Positions 26,204 through 33,321 of a stretch of DNA of 64,000 nt are shown in pieces. The notes below the pieces were generated by a model. It was given only the letters and a program-made list of their open reading frames with translations. It was not told the DNA's origin and made no database searches. The stretch is taken from assembly GCF_021277265.1 (NCBI RefSeq), contig NZ_JAJSOH010000022.1:1-64000 (forward strand). The letters are read 5' to 3'. This DNA comes from Kineosporia rhizophila (GTDB lineage Bacteria > Actinomycetota > Actinomycetes > Actinomycetales > Kineosporiaceae). Every line of letters starts with the position of its first letter. The stretch's first letter is position 1. A program made the position numbers and the translations under genes.

Positions 26204-26826
26204 GTCGCGTCGCTCTCCCCGGCCGGGAGCATCGGGTTCTGGCCGGGGAAAGCCCGTTCCGGCGGCTCACCGGCGAAGCCGTAGCTGCCGGAACGGATGC
26301 GCTCCAGCACCTCGCCCACCCACTGCTGCTCGGCGCGCAGCAATGCGACCTGGAAGTGGAACATCTCCACCACGTGCTCCGGCTGGCCGGGGGCCGAGGG
26401 GCCGACCTCCCGCGCCGTGTAACCGATGCTGGCCACCCGGGCCTCGAGCAGGCTGATCCGGGCGGTGAGGGCCGCCACGACCTCCTCGCGGGACAGCACC
26501 CACCAGAACGAGATGCCCGCGCTGATCCAGTCCTGCTCGAAGGGGTGCAGCTCCCACAGGGCCTTGCGCACCAGCCGCTGGAACTCCGTGTCCCCGTCCA
26601 CGGTCAGGCGGTAGACCATCTTCTTCTTGCTGCCGCCCTCCGGGTCCGGCTCCTCGACCAGCAGCCCCTCCCTGGTCAGGCCGCGCAGCGCGTTGTAGAC
26701 CGAACCGGGGTTCAGGTGCGCCCACTCGGCCACCTGCCAGCTGCCCAGCTCCCGACGAACGAAGTAGCCGTGGGTGGGCTGGAAGATGCGCACGGCCCCC
26801 AGCACGAGAAGCCTGGTCACGGACAT
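26200..26826 (-). CDS. PadR family transcriptional regulator
   Basis: 208-residue regulator: N-terminal winged helix (LLVLGAVRIFQPTHGYFVRR, then NPGSVYNALRGLTREGLLVE) with the PadR hallmark YNALRGL, followed by a C-terminal helical domain of the Vir type (FHFQVALLRAEQQWVGEVLE). It converges on potC. A TAGGCT box lies exactly six bases before the ATG and no ribosome binding site is visible, predicting a leaderless message. Target genes are unknown; it may control itself or the DegT/GT2 pair across the intergenic region. Confidence 0.88.
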   Translation of the reverse strand: MSVTRLLVLGAVRIFQPTHGYFVRRELGSWQVAEWAHLNPGSVYNALRGLTREGLLVEEPDPEGGSKKKMVYRLTVDGDTEFQRLVRKALWELHPFEQDWISAGISFWWVLSREEVVAALTARISLLEARVASIGYTAREVGPSAPGQPEHVVEMFHFQVALLRAEQQWVGEVLERIRSGSYGFAGEPPERAFPGQNPMLPAGESDAT

Positions 26827-26917
26827 GGCCGAAGCCTATGCCGCCCATCGGGCGAATCCGCGCCGCACCGGCCGGGCGGATGCTTGCCGCGAACCCTAAC
26901 GGAACGTAAGGTGCGTG

Positions 26918-26929
26918 TGACCTGGGTCA
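26918..26929. promoter_or_regulatory. Perfect palindrome in front of the DegT gene
   Basis: TGACC and GGTCA separated by TG, about 48 bases upstream of the DegT start and 90 bases from the PadR start. Could be an operator for the adjacent PadR regulator; only position and symmetry support this. Confidence 0.3.
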
Positions 26930-26976
26930 TAACGCGCTTGGTCCGTACGCCGGCACCGCGAGCGATGAGGAGTTCC

Positions 26977-28143
26977 ATGCCCACGCCCACGACAGCCCTG
27001 GAACGTATCCCGGTCTACCGGCCCTACCTGGGCCCCGAGGTCACCGCCGCAGCGCAGTCCGCCCTCGAGGCCGGCTGGCTCGGCATGGGCCGGCTCAGCC
27101 AGGAGTTCGAGCTCGGGCTCGAGCGTTTCCTGCGCCTGGACGGCCGGCGCGTGGTCTCCACCAACTCCTGCACCGAGGCGCTGCACATCGCCGGGCGCCT
27201 GATCGGCCTGGGCCCGGGCGACGAGGTGATCGCCCCGGCCTTCACCTACGTGGCCGGGCACCAGGCGATGAGCCGCACCGGCGCCGAGATCGTGTTCTGC
27301 GACATCGAGGACGGCTTCCTGAGCATCGACCCGGCCCGGGTGGAGGAGCTGGTCACCGAGCGCACCCGGGCCGTCCTGGCGGTCGACTACCTGGGCCTGC
27401 CCTGCCGGCTCGACGAGCTGACCGAGCTGGCCGGCCGGCACGGCCTGCGGGTGATCGAGGACGCGGCGCACGCCTTCGGCACCCTGAGCAAGGGCCGGCC
27501 GGTCGGTTCCTTCGGCGACATCACCTGTTTCAGCTTCGGCCCGGTGAAGACCATCACCACCCTGGAGGGCGGCGCCGTGGTCACCTCCGACCCGGCCGAC
27601 GTGCAGGCCCTGCACGAGCTGCGGCACCTGGGCATCGACTCGGACACCGACGCCCGCTACAAGAACCAGCGCAACTGGGAGTTCGACGTGGTCCGCCAGG
27701 GCTACCGCTGCCACCTCGGCTCGGTGCCCGCCGCGATCGGCCTGGCCCAGCTCGGGCTGGCCGACGAGTTCATCCGCAACCGCCAGGAGTACTGCCGGAT
27801 CTACGACCGGGCCTTCGGCGGCCTCGAGAAGGCCGGGCACGTAAGGCTCTTCGACACCGCCTGGAAAGACGTGGCGCCGTACATCTACGTGCTGCGGCTG
27901 CGCGACGGCAGCCGCCGCCAGGCCCTGATCCAGCACCTGAACGAGCACGGCGTGGCCAGTGGCATCCACTTCCTGGGGGCCCACGAGTTCAGCTTCTACG
28001 CCGCCAGCCGGCGCGGCCCGCTGACGGTGACCGAGGCCGCCACCGAAGAGGTCCTGACCCTGCCGCTGCACCCGTACATGGACGATGCCACCCTCGAGCG
28101 TGTGATCACAGCCGTCAACACCTTCTTCGGCGCCGCCGGATGA
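26977..28143 (+). CDS. DegT/DnrJ/EryC1/StrS family aminotransferase
   Basis: 388-residue PLP enzyme of the sugar aminotransferase family. Signatures: STNSCTEALHIAGRLIGLGP, APAFTYVAGHQAMSR, the cofactor Asp in RVIEDAAHAFG and the Schiff-base Lys in SFGPVKTITTLEGGAVV. GAGGAG lies five bases before the ATG. It overlaps a GT2 glycosyltransferase (ATGA), so the pair probably makes and transfers an amino sugar for a surface glycan or secondary product. No other sugar-biosynthesis genes are nearby. Confidence 0.88.
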   Translation: MPTPTTALERIPVYRPYLGPEVTAAAQSALEAGWLGMGRLSQEFELGLERFLRLDGRRVVSTNSCTEALHIAGRLIGLGPGDEVIAPAFTYVAGHQAMSRTGAEIVFCDIEDGFLSIDPARVEELVTERTRAVLAVDYLGLPCRLDELTELAGRHGLRVIEDAAHAFGTLSKGRPVGSFGDITCFSFGPVKTITTLEGGAVVTSDPADVQALHELRHLGIDSDTDARYKNQRNWEFDVVRQGYRCHLGSVPAAIGLAQLGLADEFIRNRQEYCRIYDRAFGGLEKAGHVRLFDTAWKDVAPYIYVLRLRDGSRRQALIQHLNEHGVASGIHFLGAHEFSFYAASRRGPLTVTEAATEEVLTLPLHPYMDDATLERVITAVNTFFGAAG

Positions 28144-29012
28144 CGAGCGCACCTCCCACGCTGAGCGTGGTGATCTGCTGCCGGAACAGCGCCTCGACCC
28201 TGGCCGACACCCTGGAGTCGGTCGCGGCCCAGAAGTACGAGGGGTGGTGGGAGGTCGTGGTGGTGGACAACGGCTCGACCGACACCACCGTCGAGGTCGC
28301 CCAGCGGTTCGCCGACCGCCTGCCCAACTTCCGGGTCCTGCGGGTGCCCGAACCGGGGTACCAGGCGACCGCCCTCAACCACGGCATCGCCCGGACCACC
28401 GGCGAGGTCTTCGTGTTCGTGGACAGCGACGACCTGCTGGCCGAGGGCTACCTCGACCGGATGGCCCGGGCCCTGGCCACCGCCCCCTACGTGGGCGGGG
28501 AGCTCGACGTCGAACTGCTCAACCCACCCGCCGTCCGGGCCCGTCGGGACCTGTTGCAGAGCAAGCAGATCGACGAGTACTGCAACTACGGCCCGGCCGT
28601 GGTGGGCGCCTCGATGGGGGCCCGGCGCGAGGCGATCGAGCGGGTGAACGGTTTCGACGAGTCCCTGCCCACCCAGCACGACCTGGACATCTCATGGCGG
28701 CTGGACCGGGCCGGGGTGAAGGCCAGCTTCGTGCCGGGGGCGGTGCTGCACTACCGCTACCGCGTCGGGCCGCGCGAGATCTACCAGCAGGAGCGCGGTT
28801 ACGGCGTGGGTGAGGTGGTCCTCTACCGCAAGTTCCGCAACGCGGGCATGCGCCGGCGCGGCCCGCGGCAGATGCTGGGCAGCTGGGTGCGGGTGCTGAT
28901 GGCCCTGCCCGGCGCGTTCCGTCCCGAGGGCCGGGCCCGCCTCGCCACCGTGGCCGGCATCGCGGTCGGCCGCCTCGAGGGCAGCCTTCGGCACCGGGTC
29001 CTGTACCTGTAG
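28140..29012 (+). CDS. Family 2 glycosyltransferase
   Basis: 290-residue GT-A fold glycosyltransferase. VVICCRNSASTLADTLESV is the nucleotide-binding start, VVVDNGSTDTTVEVA follows, and VFVDSDDLL holds the DxD metal motif. Later FDESLPTQHDLDISWRLDRA matches the GT2 acceptor/catalytic region. No transmembrane helix. Translationally coupled to the DegT gene and followed by a strong hairpin, so this is the end of the operon. Donor and acceptor unknown. Confidence 0.87.
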   Translation: MTSAPPTLSVVICCRNSASTLADTLESVAAQKYEGWWEVVVVDNGSTDTTVEVAQRFADRLPNFRVLRVPEPGYQATALNHGIARTTGEVFVFVDSDDLLAEGYLDRMARALATAPYVGGELDVELLNPPAVRARRDLLQSKQIDEYCNYGPAVVGASMGARREAIERVNGFDESLPTQHDLDISWRLDRAGVKASFVPGAVLHYRYRVGPREIYQQERGYGVGEVVLYRKFRNAGMRRRGPRQMLGSWVRVLMALPGAFRPEGRARLATVAGIAVGRLEGSLRHRVLYL

Positions 29013-29020
29013 GAGTCCGG

Positions 29021-29052
29021 AAGGGGCCGTGCGTGACCACGCACGGCCCCTT
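29021..29052 (+). terminator. Intrinsic terminator after the GT2 gene
   Basis: Perfect 14-bp stem (AAGGGGCCGTGCGT and its complement) with a GACC loop, eight bases after the stop codon, followed by TTGTCTTTG on the plus strand. Confidence 0.85.
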
Positions 29053-29068
29053 GTCTTTGCCCCACGCG

Positions 29069-29090
29069 AAGTAGTCAAACTTGACTACTT
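29069..29090. promoter_or_regulatory. Perfect 10-bp inverted repeat, operator of the ABC exporter genes
   Basis: AAGTAGTCAA and TTGACTACTT are exact complements separated by AC, about 107 bases before the ABC ATPase start. TTGACT on the right arm could double as a -35 element. Symmetry and size fit a MarR- or TetR-type dimer, but no such gene adjoins. A related string, TCAACTTGACT, occurs at 31036-31046 just behind the permease stop. Confidence 0.55.
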
Positions 29091-29197
29091 CACCCGGACG
29101 GGTCCACCATGGTGATGTCGCGGATCTGTCGCACACCGCGTGATCAGTTGGCGCACAACGCTTTTGTGCAGGCCAAGACTCTGGGGGACGAGTTGCC

Positions 29198-30157
29198 ATG
29201 ATCCATGCCCGCGCACTGACCAGGACGTTCACCACCCGCACCGGCCCGGTCGAGGCCGTCCGCGGGGTCGACCTCGACGTGGAGACCGGCGAGATCGTCG
29301 GCTTCCTCGGCCCGAACGGGGCGGGCAAGACCACCACCCTGCGCATGCTGACCACCCTGCTGCGCCCCACCTCGGGCCAGGCCACCGTGGCCGGGCACGA
29401 CCTGCTGCGTGATCCGGTGGGGGTGCGCCGCAACATCGGTTACGTGGCCCAGGGCGGGGTCACCCTGCCCGAGGCCCGGGCCGGCGAGGAGTGTGTCGAC
29501 CAGGCCCGGCTGTACGGCGTGAGCCGGCGCGACGCCGCCGCCCGGGGCCAGGAACTGTTCGGCCAGCTCGACCTGGACGGTCTGTGGGAGCGCAAGTGCT
29601 CCTCTCTGTCCGGGGGCCAGCGCCGCCGGCTCGACATCGTGATCGGCCTGATGCACTCCCCCGGCCTGGTGTTCCTCGACGAGCCCACCACCGGGCTCGA
29701 CCCGCAGTCGCGGGCCAACCTGTGGGACCACATCCGCCGGCTGCGCGACGACCTGGGCGGCACGGTCTTCCTGACCACGCACTACCTGGACGAGGCCGAC
29801 CAGTTGTGCGACCGGCTGCTGGTGATCGACCACGGCCGGATCGTGGCGGCCGGCACGAAGGAAGAGCTGAAGGCCGGCGTGGGCGGCGACGCGGTGGTGG
29901 TCCGGCTGGCCGAGCCGGGCCGACGGGCCGACGCGGTGGGCGTGATGGCCGCCCTCCCCGGGGCCGACGAGCCCGCCGTCGAACGCGACCAGATCACCGT
30001 GCACGTGCCCGAGGCCGGCGCCCTGCTGCCCCGGCTGCTGCGCGAACTCGACGCCAAACAGGTCGAGCTGGCGGGCATCGAGGTGCGCCGCCCGACGCTC
30101 GACGACGTGTTCCTCAACCTGACCGGGCGCTCCCTGCGCGACGAGCCCGCCGCCTGA
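29198..30157 (+). CDS. ABC exporter, ATP-binding protein (DrrA/daunorubicin-resistance type)
   Basis: 319-residue ATPase. Walker A GPNGAGKTTTLRML, Q-loop VAQGGVTLP, signature LSGGQRRRLDIVIGL, Walker B LVFLDEPTTGLDPQSR and H-loop TTHYLDEAD. The C-terminal domain ends in RRPTLDDVFLNLTGRSL, typical of the DrrA family. It is followed by an ABC-2 permease and preceded by a perfect palindrome; drug or lipid export is inferred from the family. GGGGGACGAG precedes the ATG. Confidence 0.92.
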   Translation: MIHARALTRTFTTRTGPVEAVRGVDLDVETGEIVGFLGPNGAGKTTTLRMLTTLLRPTSGQATVAGHDLLRDPVGVRRNIGYVAQGGVTLPEARAGEECVDQARLYGVSRRDAAARGQELFGQLDLDGLWERKCSSLSGGQRRRLDIVIGLMHSPGLVFLDEPTTGLDPQSRANLWDHIRRLRDDLGGTVFLTTHYLDEADQLCDRLLVIDHGRIVAAGTKEELKAGVGGDAVVVRLAEPGRRADAVGVMAALPGADEPAVERDQITVHVPEAGALLPRLLRELDAKQVELAGIEVRRPTLDDVFLNLTGRSLRDEPAA

Positions 30158-30267
30158 ACGGCCTGAACAGCCGCGCACCCCCTCACCCGACCCGATCCCC
30201 ACGGGTCCGGCCGCTGTCCGCCGACGGCGACCCGACCCGCCCTCTGTTCTCGACCGAGGAGCCGACG

Positions 30268-31035
30268 ATGAACTCCGTGTGGCGTGACACCTGGCTGACC
30301 TTCGAGCGCCAGATGCGCCTGAGCCTGCGCAATCCGGTCTGGGTCGTGCTCGGCCTGACCCAGCCCCTGCTCTACCTGGCCCTTTTCGGCCCTCTGCTGA
30401 AACCGGTGGTGGCCAGCACCCCGGGTCTGCCCCCGGGCGACGAGTGGCAGATCTTCGTACCCGGCCTGCTGGTGCAGCTGGGCATGTTCGGCGCCGCGTT
30501 CGTCGGCTTCGGCCTGGTGGCCGAGTACCGGGCCGGCGTGATCGAACGGCAACGGGTGAGCCCCTGCAGCCGGGTGGCCCTGCTGGCCGGGCGGGTGCTG
30601 CGCGACGTGGTGGTGATCGTGGTGCAGACCGTGCTGCTGCTGACCGCCGCCGTCCCGTTCGGCCTGCGGGCCCCGATCGCCGGGGTGCTGCTCTCCCTGC
30701 TGATCGTGGCCGGGCTGGGCGCGGCCTTCGCGTCGCTCTCCTACGGCTGCGCGCTGCTGCTGCGCAGCGAGGATGCGCTGGCCCCGCTGTTCAACGGCCT
30801 GGCCATGCCGTTGCTCCTGCTCTCGGGGATCCTGCTGCCGATGTCGCTCGCGCCGGCCTGGTTGCGCCACCTCTCCGACGTCAACCCGCTCAAGCACACC
30901 GTCGACGCCACCCGCTCGTTCTTCTCCGGGGATCTGGCCAGCGCCTCGGCCCTGTGGGGGTCGCTGGCCACCGCCGCCCTGGTGGCGGCGTCGCTGTGGT
31001 TCGGCGCCCGCACCTTCCGCCGCGAGTCCGCCTGA
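30268..31035 (+). CDS. ABC-2 type permease (DrrB-like)
   Basis: 255-residue membrane protein with about six helices (PVWVVLGLTQPLLYLALFGP, VVVIVVQTVLLLTAAVPFGL, LFNGLAMPLLLLSGILLPMS). The family segment LRHLSDVNPLKHTVDATRSF is present. GAGGAG lies seven bases before the ATG. It forms an exporter with the preceding ATPase; 110 bases separate them, rich in Pro/Arg-type codons but with no gene. Confidence 0.9.
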   Translation: MNSVWRDTWLTFERQMRLSLRNPVWVVLGLTQPLLYLALFGPLLKPVVASTPGLPPGDEWQIFVPGLLVQLGMFGAAFVGFGLVAEYRAGVIERQRVSPCSRVALLAGRVLRDVVVIVVQTVLLLTAAVPFGLRAPIAGVLLSLLIVAGLGAAFASLSYGCALLLRSEDALAPLFNGLAMPLLLLSGILLPMSLAPAWLRHLSDVNPLKHTVDATRSFFSGDLASASALWGSLATAALVAASLWFGARTFRRESA

Positions 31036-31689
31036 TCAACTTGACTCATGCGGCCGGCCGGGTCTCACTCAAGGCCCGGTCGGCCGGCAAGAATCCCCAT
31101 TAAAATGCCCGAAACGGACATACTCAAATTGCTGCTCGCAATTCCGCGGGCGAATTCCGGGGGTTTTCCCTTATGTTGCCTACTCCGATCGGGTGAGACT
31201 ATCCCGTGAGGTTTACAACTCTCTCCGAGCGGGCCGCTCGGCGTCACCGAACCGTGACCATGACAAATACGCAACGCCCGGAAGGCGTCCGGAGAGTCGG
31301 CAGATGAACGCTCCGCAGTAATGCCGATCGTGATGACGCCATTACGCAGAGGCTCATTCCCACGACTCTGACATAGATTTGTGTCACTGTGTTGCCGCTG
31401 GTCTACCCAGCGTCAGAATGCAGCGTTTACCGAGGCCCCTGCTGACACGGAATGCCTCGGACAGCATCACGGCGAGTGCCCGACCGCCCGCACAATCCAT
31501 CACAGTTTCGTCACCCTGAGTTCCGGAAAGAGATCCGCCCAGGTGTTTCCGGCCGAGGCCGAGCCCGAATGACGACAGCTTTCCGGAATGCGGCTTCCCT
31601 GGCCTGACAACGTGTGTTTCCATTGTCCGGACAGTGGGGAAGGCACACATCTGCGTATGAGCCGCCAGCCCTGGACGACTGGAGACTCG
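31036..31689. other. Long intergenic region, relatively A/T-rich
   Basis: 654 bases between the ABC permease and the roadblock gene, with clearly lower G+C than the flanks and no frame with coding-like third positions. It holds an imperfect hairpin at 31053-31088 (arms GCCGGCCG and CGGCCGGC) that may end the exporter transcript, a short inverted repeat TGACA/TGTCA at 31370-31387, and the palindrome TGTCCGGACA at 31624-31633 about 56 bases before the next start. It probably serves as a long leader or regulatory region. Confidence 0.45.
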
Positions 31690-33186
31690 ATGAGTAATTC
31701 ACCCCGGGGCTTCGCCGGAATCCGTCAGCGGATGACCCGCAGCGACGCCAAGCACGCCAACCCGAGCCCGGCCGAGGGCGGCCGTCCGGCCGTCCCCGCC
31801 CCCACGCCGACCGACTCCGGTGAGATGCCGGTCCCGCTGCGGCCCGCCGACATGCGCGGTGGCGACCACATCGACCTGCGGGTCAGCTCCGAGTCGCAGG
31901 AGCACCGGTTCGCGTTCGAGCCGGGGGCCCCGTTGCCGGCCCGCAGCCGTCGCTCCTCCCAGCCGCCGACCCCGCAGCACAGCGTGCCCGAGGCCGCCGA
32001 AGTGGTGCCTCCGGTCACCGGTGCCGAGGCGATCATCGCCTCCGCCACCGTGATCTCTCCGGTCTCGGGCACCTACCTGGTGTCGGCCGAGCCGGTCGAG
32101 GAGGCGCGGCGCCAGGCGGCCGCGGCCCACGCCGCAGCGGCCGCCACCGCCACCCATGCCCCCCACACCCCGCGCGCGCAGGCCGGCCCGGTGGCTCCGC
32201 CCCCCACCTCGGCCGCGGGTGCCTACCGTCACGAAGAGCGCCGGCGGGTTCCCCGGCCCCAGCAGGCCTCCGCCCCCCGCCCGGCCGAACAGCCGTACGG
32301 GCAGCAGCAGCCGGCCCACCCCGGTCAGGGGCGCCCGGCGCCGAGCGCGCCCTACGCCAACCCGGGCTACCAGGGTTACGACGGCACCGGTTACGGCACG
32401 CCTCCGGTGGGTTCCCCCGCCGTCACCCCGGCGGCCTATCAGCCCCCGACCGTGCCTCCGCCCGCCTACCAGGCCCCGCCCGTCACTCCGCCGGCCTACC
32501 AAGCCCCGCCCGTGACCCCGGCGGCGTACCAGCCCCCGGCCACACCCCCGGCGATCTCGCCGACCACCGAACCCCTGAACCTCCGGCACCTGCAGGGCCA
32601 CCCGGCCCCCGCAGTGGAACCGGACAGCACGATGCGTCGCCGGACCGACCAATCGGCGGATTGGTTCCCGGCCCGGCCTGCCGAGAGACAACCAGAGAGT
32701 CATCTCGGCAGCCGGTCCGCGGGGCCGGTTGGTAGTCCTGCCCGCAGACCTCTGGGCCCCGGTCCGGGCGATCGGCCCGGATCCGCTCTGCAACTCCGCT
32801 CGCCAAAGGATGCTTACATGACCAACATCGACACCGTTCTCAAGGAAGCCATGCAGATCGACGGCGCCGTCGGCGTCGCGCTCGTGGACTACACGAGCGG
32901 CATGACTCTCGGCCAGGCCGGTGGCGGCAGCCTCAACCTCGAGGTCGCCGCGGCGGGCAACACCGAGGTGGTGCGGGCCAAGCTGCGCACGATGGAGGCG
33001 CTCGGCCTGCGCGAGGGCATCGAGGACATCCTGATCACGCTGGACTCGCAGTACCACCTGATCCGGCTGATCACCGACCAGACCGGCATCGGGCTGTTCC
33101 TGTACCTCGCCCTGGACAAGCACCGCTCGAACCTGGCCCTGGCCCGCCGGAAGCTGGCGAACCTGGAGCGCACCATCGAGATCTGA
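31690..33186 (+). CDS. Proline-rich protein fused in frame to a roadblock/LC7 domain
   Basis: 498 codons in one open frame. Residues 1 to about 290 are Pro/Ala/Gln-rich and look disordered; around 32441-32540 a unit AYQxPxVTP repeats four times. The last 122 residues are a roadblock/LC7 domain (LKEAMQIDGAVGVALVDYTS, then KLRTMEALGLREGIEDILIT and LFLYLALDKHRSNLALARRK). Roadblock proteins regulate small GTPases and polarity or gliding in bacteria and are normally stand-alone with this length. GGAG lies six bases before the ATG. About 32670-32817 loses the third-position G/C bias, so the joining stretch may be non-coding read-through and the roadblock may be a separate gene (next entry). Confidence 0.55.
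   Translation: MSNSPRGFAGIRQRMTRSDAKHANPSPAEGGRPAVPAPTPTDSGEMPVPLRPADMRGGDHIDLRVSSESQEHRFAFEPGAPLPARSRRSSQPPTPQHSVPEAAEVVPPVTGAEAIIASATVISPVSGTYLVSAEPVEEARRQAAAAHAAAAATATHAPHTPRAQAGPVAPPPTSAAGAYRHEERRRVPRPQQASAPRPAEQPYGQQQPAHPGQGRPAPSAPYANPGYQGYDGTGYGTPPVGSPAVTPAAYQPPTVPPPAYQAPPVTPPAYQAPPVTPAAYQPPATPPAISPTTEPLNLRHLQGHPAPAVEPDSTMRRRTDQSADWFPARPAERQPESHLGSRSAGPVGSPARRPLGPGPGDRPGSALQLRSPKDAYMTNIDTVLKEAMQIDGAVGVALVDYTSGMTLGQAGGGSLNLEVAAAGNTEVVRAKLRTMEALGLREGIEDILITLDSQYHLIRLITDQTGIGLFLYLALDKHRSNLALARRKLANLERTIEI
32648..32665 (+). other. Hairpin in the joint between proline-rich and roadblock parts
   Basis: ACCAATC and GATTGGT are perfect complements around GGCG. The hairpin lies at the start of the stretch with weak coding character, about 150 bases before the internal roadblock start. 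Could be a processing or pausing site; function unknown. Confidence 0.35.
32818..33186 (+). CDS. Roadblock/LC7 domain protein, internal start product
   Basis: Starting at an internal ATG gives MTNIDTVLKEAMQIDGAVGV and 122 residues, the usual length and N-terminus of stand-alone actinobacterial roadblock proteins of this type. AAAGGA sits seven bases upstream, a better ribosome binding site than that of the long frame. I think this protein is made on its own; whether the fused form is also made cannot be decided from sequence. Likely partners are a Ras-like GTPase encoded elsewhere; no conservon genes are adjacent. Confidence 0.6.
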   Translation: MTNIDTVLKEAMQIDGAVGVALVDYTSGMTLGQAGGGSLNLEVAAAGNTEVVRAKLRTMEALGLREGIEDILITLDSQYHLIRLITDQTGIGLFLYLALDKHRSNLALARRKLANLERTIEI

Positions 33187-33285
33187 GGGCGTACCCCCGC
33201 CCCGAGGGCGATCGAGGCCCGGCCTGCGGAGGTCCAGACCATTCGCAGCGTCCGGTTCGACGGTTCCCTGAAGATCGACCTGTAG
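33187..33285 (+). other. Coding-like in-frame sequence after the roadblock stop codon
   Basis: Directly after the TGA the same frame runs 32 codons to a TAG, ending VQTIRSVRFDGSLKIDL. 28 of the 32 codons end in G or C, like real genes here. It may be a former C-terminal extension, a readthrough tail, or chance in G+C-rich DNA. Confidence 0.3.
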
Positions 33286-33313
33286 GGCGCATCCGGCCGC
33301 GGATGCGCCCTAC
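33282..33313. terminator. Bidirectional hairpin terminator between the roadblock gene and prpE
   Basis: Perfect 14-bp stem (GTAGGGCGCATCCG and complement) with a GCCG loop, lying between two convergent genes, nine bases from the prpE stop. Short T-rich stretch GGCTTCTTC follows on the plus strand. Confidence 0.8.
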
Positions 33314-33321
33314 CGGCTTCT

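Noticed and set aside
31384..31650. 88-codon minus-strand frame in the long intergenic region
   Set aside because: No third-position G/C preference, no ribosome binding site and no recognisable sequence.
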